From the NCBI GenBank assembly GCA_017938695.1, contig JAGBBA010000049.1, positions 1 through 64,000 of the forward strand: 64,000 nucleotides of DNA, written 5' to 3'. Of the stretch, positions 16,585 to 25,576 are shown piece after piece; the stretch's first letter is position 1, and each line of letters begins with the position of its first letter. Under the pieces are notes generated by a model that searched no databases, had not been told where the DNA came from, and saw only the letters and a program-made list of their open reading frames with translations. The stretch is from Clostridia bacterium (GTDB lineage: Bacteria > Bacillota > Clostridia > Christensenellales > Aristaeellaceae). The translations under genes and the position numbers were made by a program.

Positions 16585-16596
16585 GGAGGCAAAACC

Positions 16597-17622
16597 ATGA
16601 CACATGAAGAACTGATGCAGTCCCGCTGGTCCATCCAGCGCGCCGAGGAATACATGAAGCCCCTGGGCGTGATCAAGGGCGTGAACTTCATCCCCTCCTA
16701 CTGCTGCAGCTACATCGAAATGTGGCAGCACTTCCGCGAGGAAGTCATCCGCCGGGAGCTGCGGTTCGCCAAGCGTTTTGGCTTCAACAGCCTGCGCATC
16801 TTCGTGGCGGCCTGCCAGTGGGAATCCCGCCGGGAGCAGGTGAAGCAGAACCTGGATACCTTCCTGGGTTGGTGCAAGGAGCTGGGCTTTACCGTGATGC
16901 TCACCCTGCAGCCCAACACCTATATGCTGCCCGACAACGACCTGCAGCCCGATGAGGATCCCTTCATTATCGACTTCAAGCCCGGCCGCCACGACGGCAG
17001 CTGGATCTACAAGGGCGCGCAGATCTTCGACTGCAACGGCAAGTGGATGGAGGACAAAGAGGGTATCGGCCAGTTCGTGACCGACATCGTCACCTGCTTT
17101 GCCCATGACGACCGCGTTACCTTCTGGGATCTGTACAACGAGTGCCACGACGGCAACATCCCCCTGCAGAACTACGCCTTCGAGCTGGCCCGCGCCGTGA
17201 ACCCCATGCAGCCCCTCACCGCCTGCTGGAACGCCTTTGACATTTCGGATATCACCACCTTCCACTGCTACGCCACCCCCGGTGTGGAGGTGCTGGATCC
17301 CGATCTGCCCGGCATCCACGAATTGAACTTCGACGGCGAAACCAACCGCGCCAAGGCCACCGGTCGTCCTGCCCTGTGCACCGAATGCCTGGCCCGCACC
17401 TTCAACAACGAGATGGAAGGCTTCCTGCCCGTTTACAGCAAGGAGCACATTGGCTTCTATGTATGGGGTCTGTGCGCCGGCAGCGCCCAGTATCACTTCC
17501 CCTGGGACTGGCCCATCGGCAGCCCGGAACCCAAGCGTTGGTTCCACTGCGTGATGTACCACGACGGCTCCACCTACGACGAAAAGGAATTTGAGCTTGT
17601 CCACGCTTTCGATTTTGAATAA
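16597..17622 (+). CDS. Clan GH-A glycoside hydrolase (TIM barrel)
   Basis: A 341-residue single-domain barrel. FWDLYNEC places the acid/base glutamate at E182 after the conserved Asn of clan GH-A strand 4. CTECLAR offers the nucleophile E263 at strand 7. Similar proteins are often labelled beta-xylanase or GH2 barrel, but lacking the usual accessory domains the substrate is open (beta-linked xylose, galactose, glucuronate or other). No signal peptide. Starts 12 bases after the GH127-like gene behind AAGGAGG, so firmly within the operon. Confidence 0.8.
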   Translation: MTHEELMQSRWSIQRAEEYMKPLGVIKGVNFIPSYCCSYIEMWQHFREEVIRRELRFAKRFGFNSLRIFVAACQWESRREQVKQNLDTFLGWCKELGFTVMLTLQPNTYMLPDNDLQPDEDPFIIDFKPGRHDGSWIYKGAQIFDCNGKWMEDKEGIGQFVTDIVTCFAHDDRVTFWDLYNECHDGNIPLQNYAFELARAVNPMQPLTACWNAFDISDITTFHCYATPGVEVLDPDLPGIHELNFDGETNRAKATGRPALCTECLARTFNNEMEGFLPVYSKEHIGFYVWGLCAGSAQYHFPWDWPIGSPEPKRWFHCVMYHDGSTYDEKEFELVHAFDFE

Positions 17623-17637
17623 GAAGGAGATCATCTT

Positions 17638-19608
17638 ATGAAGTTCTTTGAATTGAACGGCCAGCAGATCATCTGGCGCAACCACGGCGAGACCGTGGTG
17701 GTGGAACCCTGGGGCCCCGACAGCCTGCGTGTGCGCGCGGTGCTGATGGGCGATGTGCAGGACAACCGCTTTGCCCTGCTGGATCCCGTGCCCAGCACCG
17801 ACGTGGAGCTGACCCTGATCGACGACGAGCATGCCACCCTGCGCAACGGCAAGATCACCGCGAAGATGGACGTGTGCGGCTGGAAGAAGCGCGTGCGCAT
17901 CACCTTCGTCAATCAGAAGGGCGAAGTTCTTTTGCAGGAAACCGACGGCGAAAGCGCGCTGGTGCTGCAGTCCCGCAAGTTTGAGCCCCACATCGGCGGC
18001 GACCATTCCCTCACCGCTACCTTCGAGGGCTTTGACGGCGAGCATATCTACGGCATGGGCCAGTATCAGGAAGAATATGTGGACTGGAAGGGCTGCACCC
18101 TGGAGCTGGCCCACCGCAACTCCCAAGCCAGCGTGCCGGTGATCATGTCCAGCCGGGGCTACGGCTTTATGTGGCACAACCCTGCCATCGGCTGGGTGAC
18201 CTTCGGCCGCAACCGCACCTCCTGGCATGCTGATTCCACCAAGCAGCTGGATTACTGGGTCACCGCCGGCGACAAGCCCGCTGACATCAGCCTGAACTAC
18301 GCCCGCGCCACCGGCTTTGTGCCCATGATGCCCGAGTACGGCCTGGGCTTCTGGCAGTGCAAGCTGCGCTACTGGAACCAGGAGCAGCTGCTGGAGGTGG
18401 CCCGTGAATACAAGCGTCGCGGCCTGCCCATCGACGTGATCGTCTGCGACTTCTTCCACTGGCCCCACATGGGCGACTACCGCTTTGACCCCGAGTTCTT
18501 CCCGGATCCTGCCGCCATGGTCAAGGAGCTGCAGGACATGGGCATCGAGCTGATGGTGTCCGTTTGGCCCCAGGTAGCCCTCACCAGCGAAAACTATGAC
18601 GAGATGCTCCAGCAGGGCCTGCTGGTCCGCGCCGAGTACGGCGAGCAGATCGGCATGCGCTTCGTGGAGGACTCCATGTTCTGGGATGCCACCAACCCCC
18701 GCGCCCGCAAGTATGTGTGGGAGAAGTGCAAGAAGAACTACTACGACTACGGCATCCGCGTGTTCTGGCTGGACGAAGCCGAGCCCGAATACGGCACCTA
18801 TGACTTCAAGGCCTACCGCTACCACATCGGCACCAACCAGCAGGTGGGCAACGTGTGGCCCCAGTATTACTCCCGCGCCTTCTACGACGGCATGGTGGAA
18901 GCTGGCCAGGAGAACCCCGTGAACCTGGTGCGCTGCGCCTGGGCTGGCAGCCAGCGGTATGGTGCGCTGGTGTGGTCCGGCGATATCATGAGCGACTGGA
19001 ATTACTTCCGCCGCCAGGTCTGCGCCGGTGTGAGCATGGGCGTGGCCGGCATTCCGTGGTGGACCACGGACATCGGCGGCTTCCACGCTGGCAACCCCAA
19101 GGACCCCGGCTTCCGGGAGCTGCTGGTGCGCTGGTTCCAGTGGGGCTGCTACTGCCCCGTGATGCGCCTGCACGGCGACCGTCAGCCTGCCGAGCCCGTC
19201 TACCGCAAGGACGGCACCCGGGTGCTGAACTCCGGCAGCGACAACGAGGTGTGGAGCTTCGGCGAAGAGGCTTATCCCATCCTGGTGAAGTACATGAACC
19301 GCCGCGAGGAAATGCGCGACTACGTCCGCGGCCTGATGAAAGAAGCCCACGAGGCCGGCACTCCCCTGCTGCGCGGCATGTTCTATGAATTCCCCGAGGA
19401 CGAAATTTGCGCAACCTTGCAGGATCAGTACATGTTTGGTGGAAAATATCTGGTGGCCCCCGTGATGGAAATGGGTGCCCGCAGCCGCAGCGTGTATCTG
19501 CCCCAGGGCCAGTGGCGCAATGTGGACACCGGCGAAGTGCTTGAGGGCGGCCAGCGCGTGAACGTTCCTGCGCCGCTGGAGGTCATCCCCGTGCTGGAAA
19601 AGATTTGA
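17638..19608 (+). CDS. GH31 alpha-glycosidase (alpha-xylosidase/alpha-glucosidase type)
   Basis: A 656-residue GH31 enzyme. An amino-terminal beta-sandwich (to about 220) precedes the barrel, where VFWLDEAEPE carries the nucleophile D379 and LVWSGDIMSDW the acid/base D449. RLHGDRQP matches the conserved substrate histidine/aspartate region. It hydrolyses terminal alpha-linked residues; WLDEAEPE is seen in several GH31 enzymes, including alpha-xylosidases, so xylose is a fair but unproven guess. Cytoplasmic. RBS AAGGAG eight bases before the ATG at 17638. Part of the five-enzyme cassette. Confidence 0.9.
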   Translation: MKFFELNGQQIIWRNHGETVVVEPWGPDSLRVRAVLMGDVQDNRFALLDPVPSTDVELTLIDDEHATLRNGKITAKMDVCGWKKRVRITFVNQKGEVLLQETDGESALVLQSRKFEPHIGGDHSLTATFEGFDGEHIYGMGQYQEEYVDWKGCTLELAHRNSQASVPVIMSSRGYGFMWHNPAIGWVTFGRNRTSWHADSTKQLDYWVTAGDKPADISLNYARATGFVPMMPEYGLGFWQCKLRYWNQEQLLEVAREYKRRGLPIDVIVCDFFHWPHMGDYRFDPEFFPDPAAMVKELQDMGIELMVSVWPQVALTSENYDEMLQQGLLVRAEYGEQIGMRFVEDSMFWDATNPRARKYVWEKCKKNYYDYGIRVFWLDEAEPEYGTYDFKAYRYHIGTNQQVGNVWPQYYSRAFYDGMVEAGQENPVNLVRCAWAGSQRYGALVWSGDIMSDWNYFRRQVCAGVSMGVAGIPWWTTDIGGFHAGNPKDPGFRELLVRWFQWGCYCPVMRLHGDRQPAEPVYRKDGTRVLNSGSDNEVWSFGEEAYPILVKYMNRREEMRDYVRGLMKEAHEAGTPLLRGMFYEFPEDEICATLQDQYMFGGKYLVAPVMEMGARSRSVYLPQGQWRNVDTGEVLEGGQRVNVPAPLEVIPVLEKI

Positions 19609-19623
19609 CAAAGGAGAAATACC

Positions 19624-21543
19624 ATGTATCATTCTCTGCCTTTGAAGGATATTCAGATCACTGATCCCTTCTTCACCGGGCGCATCGACACCGCCCGCAA
19701 CATCGCTATCCCCTACATGTGGGAAACCCTGAACGACCGCGTTCCCGGCGTGGCCCCCAGCCACTGCATTGAGAATTTCCAGATCGCCGCCGGCCTGAAG
19801 GAAGGCGAGTTCCACGGCTTCTGGTTCCAGGATACCGACCTGTGGAAGTGGATCGAGGGCGTGGCCTACTCCCTGGCCACCCACCCCGACGCTGAGCTGG
19901 AAAAGACCGTGGACGAGGCCATCGACCTGGCTGGCAAGGCCCAGCAGGAGGACGGCTACCTGGATACCTACTACATCATCAAGGGCCTGGACAAGCGGTT
20001 CACCAACCTGCGCGACAACCACGAGATGTATGTGGCCGGTCACATGTTTGAGGCTGCTGTAGCTTACTACGAGGCCACCGGCAAGCGCAAGCTGCTGGAC
20101 ATGGCCTGCCGCGTGGCGGATTGCTTCGATGCCAACTTCGGCCCGGAAGAATACAAGCTCCACGGCTATCCCGGCCATGAGGAGATCGAGCTGGGCCTGG
20201 CCAAGCTGTACCGGGTGACCGGCGAGAAGCGGTACATCCTTCTGGCCAAGTATTTCCTGGACGTGCGCGGCCATCAGCCCCACTATTATGATGCCGAATC
20301 CAAGGCCCGCGGCGAAGTCCGTCCGGCCTGGGGGCACCTGCGCTATCCCCAGGCACCCTACACCTACAACCAGGCCCACAAGCCCGTCCGTGAGCAGGCC
20401 GAGGGCGCAGGCCACGCTGTGCGCCAGCTGTACCTGCTTTCCGGCATGGCAGATGTAGGTGAAATGGCCGACGATCCTACCCTGGTGGAAGCAGCCAACA
20501 CCGTGTTCCAGAACATCATCCACAAGCAGATGTACATCACCGGCGGCGTGGGCTCCACCCACGAGGGCGAGGCCTTCTCCTTCAACTACGACCTACCCCC
20601 GGAGCGTTGCTACACCGAAACCTGCGCCTCCATCGCCCTGGCCATGACCGCCAGCCGCCTGAACCGCATCCAGCCCAACAGCTGCTATGGCGATACGGTG
20701 GAACGCACGCTGTACAACGGCATTCTGTCCGGCGTGAGCCTGGACGGCACCAAGTACTTCTACATCAACCCCCTGGAGGTGTGGCCCGACCGCTGCCTGC
20801 GCCGCCAGGACATGGCCGTTGACCCCGAGCGCATGGGCTGGTTTGGCTGCGCCTGCTGCCCGCCCAACGTACTGCGCACCCTCACCGGCCTGGGCTCCTA
20901 TATGTATGCCGCCGACGAGGACAGCCTGCTTGTCGACCAGTACATCGCCTCCAAGGTCAAGGCCGATGTGGCTGGCCAGCAGGTAGCCTTCACCCTGGAC
21001 GCCAACTTCCCCTGGTGCGGCAGCGTGAAGATCACCATGGACAGCGCTGCCACCTTCAAGCTGATGCTCCGTAAGCCCTACTGGGCCAAGACTTGCACCC
21101 TCACCGTGAACGGCGAGACCATCGAAGCCCCGGTGGAGAACGGCTACATCGTTCTTGACCGTGCCTTTGCCGCCGGTGACGTGATCGCCCTGGATATGCC
21201 CATGGAAACCCGGTTCATGTCCGCCAGCGTCCGCACCCCCAACTATGCCGGCAAAACCGCCCTGATGCGCGGCCCCGTGGTGTACTGCCTGGAGGAAAAG
21301 GACAACGGCGACCTTTTGTGGAACCTGTCCGTGAAACCCGGCGAGGCCAAGGCGGAGCACCACCCCGAGCTGCTGTGCGGCGTGACCACCATCACCTGCC
21401 AGGGCCAGCGCGAGGCTGCTGAATCCGACCTGTATACCGAAGAAGCCCCCGCCGCCCAGGATGTGGAGCTCACCTTCGTCCCCTATTACGCCTGGGGCAA
21501 CCGTGGCAAGGGCGAAATGAGCGTGTGGGTGCGCCGCAGCTAA
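19624..21543 (+). CDS. GH127 beta-L-arabinofuranosidase
   Basis: A 639-residue enzyme with the full GH127 active-site pattern: TETC (E332, C334) and CACC (C411, C412). In the Bifidobacterium enzyme HypBA1 the matching residues hold zinc and supply the cysteine nucleophile. The family splits terminal beta-L-arabinofuranosyl bonds, as in plant hydroxyproline-linked arabinans or some pectin side chains; other GH127 members act on rarer sugars. Length is near that of HypBA1. No signal peptide, so it works on imported oligosaccharides. It lies 15 bases after the GH31 gene with AAAGGAG upstream of the ATG. Confidence 0.9.
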   Translation: MYHSLPLKDIQITDPFFTGRIDTARNIAIPYMWETLNDRVPGVAPSHCIENFQIAAGLKEGEFHGFWFQDTDLWKWIEGVAYSLATHPDAELEKTVDEAIDLAGKAQQEDGYLDTYYIIKGLDKRFTNLRDNHEMYVAGHMFEAAVAYYEATGKRKLLDMACRVADCFDANFGPEEYKLHGYPGHEEIELGLAKLYRVTGEKRYILLAKYFLDVRGHQPHYYDAESKARGEVRPAWGHLRYPQAPYTYNQAHKPVREQAEGAGHAVRQLYLLSGMADVGEMADDPTLVEAANTVFQNIIHKQMYITGGVGSTHEGEAFSFNYDLPPERCYTETCASIALAMTASRLNRIQPNSCYGDTVERTLYNGILSGVSLDGTKYFYINPLEVWPDRCLRRQDMAVDPERMGWFGCACCPPNVLRTLTGLGSYMYAADEDSLLVDQYIASKVKADVAGQQVAFTLDANFPWCGSVKITMDSAATFKLMLRKPYWAKTCTLTVNGETIEAPVENGYIVLDRAFAAGDVIALDMPMETRFMSASVRTPNYAGKTALMRGPVVYCLEEKDNGDLLWNLSVKPGEAKAEHHPELLCGVTTITCQGQREAAESDLYTEEAPAAQDVELTFVPYYAWGNRGKGEMSVWVRRS

Positions 21544-21558
21544 GCGAAGGAGAACAAC

Positions 21559-23082
21559 ATGGACAAGAAATTCAAAATTGCGTTTATCGGCGCAGGCTCC
21601 ATCGGCTTCACCCGGGGCCTGCTCACCGATATCCTCTCCGTGCCGGAGTTCCAGCACATCGACGTGGCCTTCATGGACATCAACCAGCGCAACCTGGACA
21701 TGGTGTACCAGCTGTGCCAGCGCGACATTGAGCACAACGGCCTGGATATCAAGATTCAGGCTACCCTGGACCGCCGCGAGGCCCTGAAGGACGCCAAGTA
21801 CGTTATCGACTGCGCCCGCATTGGCCTCTTGGACGCCTTCGAGCTGGATGTGAACATCCCCCTGAAATACGGCGTTGACCAGTGCGTGGGCGATACCCTG
21901 TGCGCAGGCGGCATCATGTATGCCCAGCGCGACATCGCCATGCTGAAGGAGATGTGCCAGGATATCCGCGAAGTGGCCGCGCCCGGCTGCATGCTGCTGA
22001 ACTACACCAACCCCAACGCCATGGTGACCTGGTACTGCAACAAATACGGCGGCGTGCCCACCGTGGGCCTGTGCCACGGCGTGCAGGGCGGCCACAAGCT
22101 GATCGCCAAGGCCCTGGGCTATGAGCAGAACGAGATCGACATCGTGTGCGCAGGCATCAATCACATGACCTGGTACCTGTCTGTGAAGCACAACGGCGTG
22201 GAGCTGAACGACAAGCTGCTTGCCGCCCTGGAGGCCGATCCTGAGATTGCCCAGACCGAGAAGGTCCGCATCGACATGATGAAGCGGTTCGGCTACTTCT
22301 CCACCGAGTCCAACGGCCATCTGTCCGAGTATGTGCCGTGGTACCGCAAGCGTCCCGACGAGATCAAGCGTTGGATCGACCTGGGCGTGTGGATCAACGG
22401 CGAGACCGGCGGCTATCTGCGCGTGTGCACCGAAGGCCGCAACTGGTTCGAGACCGACTTCCCCAACTGGCTCAAGGAGCCCCCGAAGGAATACGTCTAT
22501 GACAAGCGCGGCCAGGAGCATGGCTCCTACATCATCGAGTCCATCGAGACCGGGCGCGTGTACCGCGGCCACTTCAATGTGATCAACAACGGCTGCATCA
22601 CCAACCTGCCCGACGACTGCGTGGTGGAAGTCCCCGGCTTTGTGGATACCTTCGGCATCAACATCCCCGTGCTGGGCGACCTGCCCCTGGGCTGCGCCGC
22701 CTGCTGCCAGTCGAACATCACCGTGCAGCGGCTGGCCATGGAAGCCGGTGCCGCTGGCGATATCAACCTGCTGCGCCAGGCCATGATGATGGATCCCCTG
22801 GTAGGCGCGGTGTGCAACACCGAGGAGATCTGGCAGATGACCGACGAGATGCTCATCGCCCAGGAGCAGTGGCTGCCCCAGTACGCCGATGAGATTGCCA
22901 AGGCCAAGGCTCGCTGGGTCCAGGCCGAAGCCGAAGGCAAGCTGATCCCGCCCATCATCACCGAGGGCGCAGCCCGTCTCCACACCAAAACGGTGGAAGA
23001 AATGGCCGCGGACAAGGAAGCTGCCCGCAAGAACGCCGCCGAAGCCGACAAGGCTCAGGAGCGTCCTGCTGCCAAGGAATAA
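21559..23082 (+). CDS. GH4 NAD- and metal-dependent alpha-glycosidase (LplD/MelA-like)
   Basis: 507 residues. GH4 enzymes cleave by an oxidation-elimination route using NAD+ and Mn2+. Present are the nucleotide-binding loop FIGAGSIGFTRGL (residues 9-21), NPNAM (151-155), and the metal ligands Cys172 in LCHGVQGG and His202 in GINHMTW. Substrates in the group include alpha-galactosides, alpha-glucosides and alpha-galacturonides. In Bacillus subtilis the GH4 alpha-galacturonidase LplD follows LplABC, a context much like this one, so a uronic acid substrate is worth considering. The last 25 residues are an Ala/Lys/Glu-rich extension beyond the usual fold. Last gene of the operon, followed by a strong terminator. 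Confidence 0.88.
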   Translation: MDKKFKIAFIGAGSIGFTRGLLTDILSVPEFQHIDVAFMDINQRNLDMVYQLCQRDIEHNGLDIKIQATLDRREALKDAKYVIDCARIGLLDAFELDVNIPLKYGVDQCVGDTLCAGGIMYAQRDIAMLKEMCQDIREVAAPGCMLLNYTNPNAMVTWYCNKYGGVPTVGLCHGVQGGHKLIAKALGYEQNEIDIVCAGINHMTWYLSVKHNGVELNDKLLAALEADPEIAQTEKVRIDMMKRFGYFSTESNGHLSEYVPWYRKRPDEIKRWIDLGVWINGETGGYLRVCTEGRNWFETDFPNWLKEPPKEYVYDKRGQEHGSYIIESIETGRVYRGHFNVINNGCITNLPDDCVVEVPGFVDTFGINIPVLGDLPLGCAACCQSNITVQRLAMEAGAAGDINLLRQAMMMDPLVGAVCNTEEIWQMTDEMLIAQEQWLPQYADEIAKAKARWVQAEAEGKLIPPIITEGAARLHTKTVEEMAADKEAARKNAAEADKAQERPAAKE

Positions 23083-23096
23083 GCCACATACAAAAC

Positions 23097-23132
23097 GGGT
23101 GTGCCGCGAAAAACGGCACACCCTTTCTTTTA
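23097..23132 (+). terminator. Intrinsic terminator of the glycan operon
   Basis: A 10-bp stem GGGTGTGCCG/CGGCACACCC (23097-23106 with 23114-23123) followed by TTTCTTTTA. It overlaps the stop codon of the convergent anti-sigma gene. Confidence 0.88.
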
Positions 23133-24050
23133 TTTCAGTTCGACGGTAAAGGCGATTTCACCTTCGCGGCCACCGGTATACAGCTGCGCATCGTCCTCCG
23201 TGTAGGGCGTGACCGTATAGGGGATGGTCAGCTCCATGCGTTCTGCATGTTCCACCAGGGCCGTCAGCTTCCGGGCGGTTTCGATATTGTCCAGCCGGAA
23301 GGTCTGCTCGGGGTACTGTTCCAGCAGGGCTTGCTGCTGGCTGATGTAATCCTCCTCCATGTAATCCAGCCTGATTTCAAACACCGTATGCACAGTGCCG
23401 TCCTCAGCCACATAAGCATCCACGCTGGACATATCGCCGATCAGCATGCGGCCATCCAGATAAATGCCGTCCGCATCCAGCAGAAGCAGCTGCTTGCCGG
23501 GGGCCACCATGTCCACCACCGGGCCGAAGCCTGCAGACGTCCACAGCCAGTGCTCGCCACGGGCTTCCTCGTCATCGGCGTAGAGTTCCAGGTTATCCTT
23601 GCCCACATAGGCACCGTCTGCATCCAGGTTCCACATGGGATGCAGCTCGGCCTTGTCCGGCTCGGCCGCTGCGGCTGCCAGGGCCACCACCAGCACCTTT
23701 TCTTCCGGCACCCAGGATACCTCGGTCACTGCAATGCTGATATCCGGGTCCTCCGCCTTCGTCTGGGGCACCTGGGTCTGCAAATGGTTCATGATGGCCT
23801 GGTGCTTCTCCGGCTCGTACTGCTGATAGGCTGTAAACCTGTTATTGTAATACCATTCCAGGCCCTGAATCACCAGCGCATAGGCGGTGGAGCACAAAAG
23901 AGCAGTTACCAATGCCACAACTAATACCGTTCGGAATGCAACGCGCTTCACTTCTTTTTCCTCCTTCAGTTCAAGGAGGGTGCCCTCCATCCGCCGGGCG
24001 AAGGACTGCGGCGTTGCGCCCAGGGCGCGGTCCAGTTCCTCACTCCGCAT
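23130..24050 (-). CDS. Membrane-anchored anti-sigma-like protein
   Basis: About 306 residues: a short cytoplasmic part (MRSEELDRALGATPQSFARRMEGTL), one transmembrane helix (VALVTALLCSTAYALVIQGL, about 45-64) and a large extracytoplasmic domain with no recognised fold. The order and gene position, directly after an ECF sigma gene, fit an anti-sigma factor that holds the sigma factor at the membrane and responds to an outside signal. The ATG at 24050 overlaps the sigma stop by 11 bases and has GAGGAGG nine bases upstream, so the two are translationally coupled. Function inferred from context; the extracellular domain is unassigned. Confidence 0.7.
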   Translation of the reverse strand: MRSEELDRALGATPQSFARRMEGTLLELKEEKEVKRVAFRTVLVVALVTALLCSTAYALVIQGLEWYYNNRFTAYQQYEPEKHQAIMNHLQTQVPQTKAEDPDISIAVTEVSWVPEEKVLVVALAAAAAEPDKAELHPMWNLDADGAYVGKDNLELYADDEEARGEHWLWTSAGFGPVVDMVAPGKQLLLLDADGIYLDGRMLIGDMSSVDAYVAEDGTVHTVFEIRLDYMEEDYISQQQALLEQYPEQTFRLDNIETARKLTALVEHAERMELTIPYTVTPYTEDDAQLYTGGREGEIAFTVELK

Positions 24051-24513
24051 GATCCAGCACCTCCTCTTCCAGTTTCTTTTTGGCTCGTGCAACACGGGTC
24101 TTCACGGTGCCCAAGGGTAGGTTCATCAGTCCGGCGACTTCCGCCAGGGTGTACCCTTCCAGCAGGTTCAGCACCAGCGGCAGGCGGTACTTCTCCGGGA
24201 GGGCAAACAGGGCCATGCGAAGAGCGGCAGCCTGTTCATCCTCCGGCGGGGCCGCCAGCACAGGATAGTCTGCCACCAGCGTCAGCCGTTTGCGTTTGCG
24301 CAGCAGGCTTTTGCATTCGTTGATGAGAATCCTGGTAAGCCAGGTGGCAAACAGGCTTTCATCCCGAAGGGTGTGCCGCTTGTTCCAGGCCCGGAGCAAT
24401 GCCTCCTGCATGGCATCCTCTGCGTCCGCGCTGCTGGCGGTGTAGCTCACAGCGATGCGGTACATCCGCCGCTGCTGGGCCATGGCCAGCTGGGTAAACC
24501 GTTCCTTGTCCAT
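24040..24513 (-). CDS. ECF-type RNA polymerase sigma factor
   Basis: A 157-residue sigma-70 family protein with only regions 2 and 4. Region 2 includes SADAEDAMQEALLRAWNKR and FATWLTRILINECKS; region 4 includes LPEKYRLPLVLNLLEGYTL and the helix-turn-helix VAGLMNLPLGTVKTRVARAK. It would direct RNA polymerase to a small regulon when freed from the membrane protein encoded next. The start is the ATG at 24513, with GGAGG seven bases upstream. In-frame codons further upstream include a promoter-like motif and are not translated. Confidence 0.9.
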   Translation of the reverse strand: MDKERFTQLAMAQQRRMYRIAVSYTASSADAEDAMQEALLRAWNKRHTLRDESLFATWLTRILINECKSLLRKRKRLTLVADYPVLAAPPEDEQAAALRMALFALPEKYRLPLVLNLLEGYTLAEVAGLMNLPLGTVKTRVARAKKKLEEEVLDHAE

Positions 24514-24565
24514 GGGGTGTCCTCCGTGCTGCAAAGTGGCTTCAACGTTGATTCCGCTTATTAGA

Positions 24566-24590
24566 AGAACGGCAGGGCCAAAAGGTTTCA
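24566..24590 (-). promoter_or_regulatory. Possible ECF-type autoregulated promoter
   Basis: On the minus strand TGAAACCTTTTGG (ending at 24590) resembles the -35 element of SigW-like ECF factors, and CGTTCT (24566-24571) resembles a -10 element. The gap of 13 bases is shorter than the usual 16, so the match is weak. Autoregulation is common for such sigma genes. Confidence 0.35.
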
Positions 24591-24594
24591 TCCA

Positions 24595-24633
24595 TACAAA
24601 AAAAGTTTACCCCGCGCAGGCAGGGTAAACTTT
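24595..24633 (-). terminator. Intrinsic terminator of the YD-repeat gene
   Basis: An 11-bp stem AAAGTTTACCC/GGGTAAACTTT (24602-24612 with 24623-24633), followed on the minus strand by a run of T (TTTTTTTT). It separates this gene from the sigma-factor promoter. Confidence 0.85.
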
Positions 24634-24646
24634 CGTTTTAGGAGCA

Positions 24647-25564
24647 TCAGGCCGCGGGTTCTCCGGCAGCGTTGTAATGCGTTTCGGTGGCGTTGCCTTC
24701 CTCATCGTATTCATACACGATGGTGGAGCCGTCCTCCAGGTATTCGATCTCCTTGACGATATAGCCGTCGCTGTCACAGAAGCTTTCCATCACCAGCACG
24801 CCGAAGGAATACTGCTTGCAGCCCTTGCGGATGCCCTCTTCGGTGTATTCATATTCATACACGTCATCGGCCCAGATGGTCCCGTCCGGCTCCTTGTTGA
24901 TGGTGCGGATCCTATCGCCATACTGGTTGTATTCCGTATAGAAGCTCGTTCCGTCGGCAAAGGAAGCGGTATTGCGGGCTTCGTAGTACCAGCCTTCCTC
25001 CCCCAGCACAAATTCTCCGATGGCCTCATAGCTCACCGTGCCGTCTGCCTCCATGATGGCCGAGCGGATCACATTGCCATGCTCGTCATAGTCATTCACC
25101 GAGAAGCTTCCATCGTCGTTATAATAGGTGCTTTTCACCGGCAGCGGATAAAACCCGTCTGCATCCACCGTATAGCTGGTTTCGCAGGCCAGCACACCGT
25201 TGATGTATTCCACATCCAGCATCAGATGCCCGTTATCGTCATAGGTCAGCTGGTGCAGGGATTCATAGGAGATGCTTCCGTCTGCCTGAAAGCTGGTGTA
25301 GCGCACGATGTTATCCTGCGCATCGTAGTTGATCACATCGCCGGAGCCGTCGCCAAAGTCGATGATCTCGCTGCCGCACACACTGCACAGCAGCATATCA
25401 TCCAGCGTGTGGGGAGCCAGGTCAGTCACTGCGCCGGATTCATCCAGCCGCCAGTGGCTGGTCAGATCGCGCTGCCATTCATCGTCAAGCAGTGTCACCG
25501 ATCCGCTTCCGGATGCGCTCAGGTTCAAAATCAGTGCCGCCAAAATAGCCAGGATTTTTTCCAT
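24647..25564 (-). CDS. Small exported YD-repeat protein
   Basis: 305 residues with a signal-like amino terminus (EKILAILAALILNLSASGSG). The remainder is built of about ten degenerate repeats of the pattern (x)nYD..G..(x)n, such as NYDAQDNIVRYT, TYDDNGHLM, DYDEHGNVIRS, EYNQYGDRIRT and EYDEEGNATET. These are YD/RHS-type beta-strand repeats, usually seen in much larger secreted toxins or adhesins. Here they form a stand-alone small protein with no toxin or autoprotease tip. It is strongly acidic. No function can be given; a cell-surface role is possible. It ends at a clear terminator and starts 12 bases after the MBL gene. Confidence 0.65.
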   Translation of the reverse strand: MEKILAILAALILNLSASGSGSVTLLDDEWQRDLTSHWRLDESGAVTDLAPHTLDDMLLCSVCGSEIIDFGDGSGDVINYDAQDNIVRYTSFQADGSISYESLHQLTYDDNGHLMLDVEYINGVLACETSYTVDADGFYPLPVKSTYYNDDGSFSVNDYDEHGNVIRSAIMEADGTVSYEAIGEFVLGEEGWYYEARNTASFADGTSFYTEYNQYGDRIRTINKEPDGTIWADDVYEYEYTEEGIRKGCKQYSFGVLVMESFCDSDGYIVKEIEYLEDGSTIVYEYDEEGNATETHYNAAGEPAA

Positions 25565-25576
25565 GATTCAGTCCCC

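Noticed and set aside
14548-20562. A minus-strand open frame of about 2000 codons opposite the glycosidase genes
   Set aside because: It is the mirror of GC-rich codon use in the plus-strand genes (His/Gly/Val/Ala-rich, no domains). It has no ribosome site and crosses several real genes.
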